DNA from: JBICHM01 sp043101835
GTDB taxonomy: Bacteria; Planctomycetota; Phycisphaerae; Phycisphaerales; UBA1924
Direction: 5' to 3'
Length of the DNA stretch: 7,087 nt
Assembly (NCBI GenBank): GCA_043101835.1
Contig: JBICHM010000178.1
Span: forward strand, 1 to 7,087
Both the position numbers and the translations under genes were made by a program. A model generated the notes under the pieces. That model was not told the DNA's origin, searched no databases, and worked only from the letters and a program-made list of their open reading frames with translations. This document shows, piece after piece, positions 6,167 through 7,087 of the stretch (within the stretch, counting starts at the first letter, position 1; every line of letters begins with the position of its first letter).

Positions 6167-6703
6167 GTGATCACCCCCCCCGGACAACGCGCCGCCGAGG
6201 AGCAGGCCTGGCCCATCCGCCACGCACGCCCTGAGGATCGCGACCGGGTGCTGGAACTCTTCCAGATCAGCCAATCCGACGGCATGGCGGACGCCAACGA
6301 CGCCGCGGACGACCTGCGCGACATGGCGGCTGCCTACCTCGATGCGGAAAGCGGAAGCCGCTTCTGGGTGGTGGAGGACGACGCCGGACGCCTCGTCGGC
6401 ATGGTGGGGGTGCGCCGTCACAGCGAGAGCCAGGCAGCGGTGCGCCGGCTCCACGTGCATCCCGAACGCCGTATGCAGGGCATCGGCTCGCTCCTCGTCC
6501 GCGAGGCGCTGCGATTCTGCCACGATCAGGGCTACGTGAAGATCGTCCTCGAGACCAAGGAAGATCAGACCGCGGCGATCGCGCTCTTCACACGGTTCGG
6601 CTTCCGCCTGAACCGCGCGAAGGACATCGCCGGTGTGAAGAAGCTCGAGTTCTACATCGATCTGTACTACAAGCCCGATGTGACCGGCCCGAACATGAGC
6701 TGA
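6167..6703 (+). CDS. GNAT-family N-acetyltransferase
   Basis: This 178-residue protein has the GNAT fold, which transfers an acyl group from acyl-CoA to an amine; it is predicted to be cytosolic. After a short N-terminal tail, IRHARPEDRDRVLELF (17-32) is the usual first strand and helix. LVGMVGVRR (76-84) and AVRRLHVHPE (91-100) are the central strands. The pyrophosphate-binding loop is R102-M-Q-G-I-G107, followed by the helix SLLVREALRFC. The C-terminal part shows IVLET (126-130) and AIALFTRFGF (137-146), the common A-x-x-L-Y/F-x-x-x-G-F motif. About 30 residues follow with an aromatic FYIDLYYKP stretch. The substrate (small molecule, protein N-terminus or antibiotic) is not predictable. The gene is 119 nt from the upstream operon, with its own -10 box and Shine-Dalgarno. 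No terminator follows immediately; the first is about 310 nt downstream. Confidence 0.9.
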   Translation: MITPPGQRAAEEQAWPIRHARPEDRDRVLELFQISQSDGMADANDAADDLRDMAAAYLDAESGSRFWVVEDDAGRLVGMVGVRRHSESQAAVRRLHVHPERRMQGIGSLLVREALRFCHDQGYVKIVLETKEDQTAAIALFTRFGFRLNRAKDIAGVKKLEFYIDLYYKPDVTGPNMS

Positions 6704-6801
6704 CAATCGGGTGTCGGCGCCCGTGCACGCCGTGGCGGCGGCAAAGGTCCGAAACGGTTATCGCACCACCCGCGCAAGTGCTTGTGTTGCAGGCTTCTAC
6801 C

Positions 6802-6830
6802 TTGCGTTTTCTGCGGGGCGTCCGTATCTT
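6802..6830 (+). promoter_or_regulatory. Weak promoter candidate for the downstream RNA
   Basis: TTGCGT (6802-6807), a 3/6 match to TTGACA, and TATCTT (6825-6830), a 4/6 match to TATAAT, are 17 nt apart, the best pairing I can find in this stretch. It would start transcription near 6837 and, with the terminator at 7051, yield an RNA of about 215 nt. It conflicts with the long helix starting at 6830, since its first bases would not be transcribed. Confidence 0.22.
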
Positions 6831-7051
6831 GACGCGCGGGGAGAAATACTCGGCGAAACAGGCCGCTTCTCTCCCGAAATTTGGGCAGAAACCCTGAGCG
6901 GGCTTGATCCCGCAGCGATCAGCCTGCGAATAATGCAGCGCAGCAGCGGTCCCCGACGCGTCAGCGACGCCGGTTTGGCCGCACCCAACCCAGGCTTCCC
7001 TCTTACCTCAACGCCCCAGGCTCGCGGAAACGTGGGTCTGGGGTTGTTTTT
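6830..7051 (+). ncRNA. Candidate structured RNA ending in an intrinsic terminator, family unknown
   Basis: TGACGCGCGGGGA (6830-6842) pairs with TCCCCGACGCGTCA (6950-6963) through 13 base pairs and one bulged A (6956), closing a 107-nt domain. Inside it are a bipartite hairpin (GAA 6843-6845 with TTC 6867-6869; CGGC 6851-6854 with GCCG 6862-6865), CCC/GGG (6873-6875, 6883-6885), a perfect 5-bp hairpin GCGGG/CCCGC (6898-6902, 6909-6913), and CTGC/GCAG (6924-6927, 6935-6938). About 50 nt later comes a strong terminator. This could be a small RNA, a riboswitch or attenuator for a gene beyond 7087, or the acetyltransferase 3' UTR. I find no signature of RNase P RNA, tmRNA or SRP RNA, and the branched fold does not look like the 6S RNA rod. 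GC-rich DNA forms such helices by chance fairly easily, so confidence is low. Confidence 0.33.
7014..7051 (+). terminator. Intrinsic terminator with GAAA tetraloop and T-run
   Basis: CCCCAGGCTCGCG (7014-7026) pairs over its full 13 nt with CGTGGGTCTGGGG (7031-7043), using three G-T wobbles. The stem closes a GAAA tetraloop (7027-7030) and is followed by TTGTTTTT (7044-7051). Stem, GNRA loop and T-run are all in the plus-strand order; read on the minus strand there is no T-run. It ends either the acetyltransferase transcript or a separate RNA starting in the 310-nt gap. Confidence 0.88.
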
Positions 7052-7079
7052 CGCGCCGACTCAGCCGATGCGGCGCGAA
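7050..7079. repeat. 9-bp perfect inverted repeat just past the terminator
   Basis: TTCGCGCCG (7050-7058) and CGGCGCGAA (7071-7079) are perfect reverse complements separated by 12 nt. The first arm begins inside the terminator T-run, and the spacer holds an ATG (7068). It could be an operator for a gene starting beyond the window or an RNA hairpin. It is not a terminator for the minus strand, since no T-run follows in that direction. Confidence 0.55.
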
Positions 7080-7087
7080 CGCAGGGC

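Larger units (their letters stand above)
6704..7087 (+). other. Gene-poor right end of the window, more AT-rich than the genes
   Basis: These 384 bases contain no recognisable protein gene. What they do contain is an intrinsic terminator (7014-7051), a long-range helix and several hairpins upstream of it, a weak promoter candidate (6802-6830), and an inverted repeat at the far end (7050-7079). One plus-strand frame beginning GTG at 6711 stays open to the window edge, but its third codon positions lack the strong G/C bias of the real genes. An ATG at 7068 could begin the next gene but lies in a hairpin loop with no Shine-Dalgarno. Confidence 0.6.

Noticed and set aside
5888..6706. A 272-codon minus-strand open frame across the GNAT gene and its promoter
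   Set aside because: It has no domain signature and runs through a promoter region and an unrelated gene boundary. The plus-strand acetyltransferase is convincing.
6797..6988. A 63-codon minus-strand open frame in the gene-poor end
   Set aside because: There is no Shine-Dalgarno, no recognisable motif and no coding-type third-position bias. It overlaps the hairpin-rich region.
6704..7051. RNase P RNA, tmRNA, SRP RNA or 6S RNA in the gene-poor end
   Set aside because: The conserved GAGGAAAGTC and CCGGCTTA blocks of RNase P, a CCA-ended tRNA-like domain of tmRNA, and the GGAAGCAGCC-type SRP loop are all absent. The best fold is a branched domain, not the long rod of 6S RNA.

Overview
The window is dense, high-GC bacterial chromosome with strong G/C bias at third codon positions. 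It carries five complete protein genes, one gene cut by the left edge, and a more AT-rich, apparently non-coding right end. I see no IS element, CRISPR array, tRNA or rRNA. Gene content and style fit a Planctomycetota bacterium, perhaps Phycisphaerae-like: many leader-poor gene starts, a HEGWHQ/WLDEG lipoprotein of the kind annotated as DUF1570 in that phylum, and an anchored TPR protein. This taxonomic guess is tentative because no marker gene here settles it.

Layout. Positions 1-1250 are on the minus strand: a membrane-anchored TPR protein (1250-216), then the start of queE (181 to beyond position 1), which makes 7-carboxy-7-deazaguanine for the queuosine/7-deazapurine pathway. A 35-bp divergent gap separates these from a plus-strand cluster: valS (1286-4435), a lipoprotein with a gluzincin-type zinc protease motif (4441-5487), and a YfcE-like metallophosphoesterase (5484-6047). 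The last three are 5 bp apart or overlap by 4 bp, so they look like one operon. A GNAT acetyltransferase (6167-6703) follows with its own promoter-like -10 box, a structured leader and a clear Shine-Dalgarno.

The last 384 bases hold no recognisable gene. They contain a very good intrinsic terminator (7014-7051), a long-range 13-bp helix upstream of it (6830-6842 with 6950-6963) enclosing several small hairpins, and a perfect 9-bp inverted repeat just after the terminator (7050-7058 with 7071-7079). Together these suggest a structured small RNA, a riboswitch-like leader for a gene beyond the window, or an elaborate 3' UTR of the acetyltransferase gene. I could not match it to a known RNA family.

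How the parts relate: valS and queE both serve tRNA (charging and modification respectively) but lie in divergent units. The protease and phosphoesterase have no evident mechanistic link to ValS beyond co-transcription. The three genes around the two left-hand start regions share a TAnnnT box 5-9 nt before the start codon and lack a Shine-Dalgarno, which suggests leaderless mRNAs. The phosphoesterase and acetyltransferase instead have GGAGG sites.
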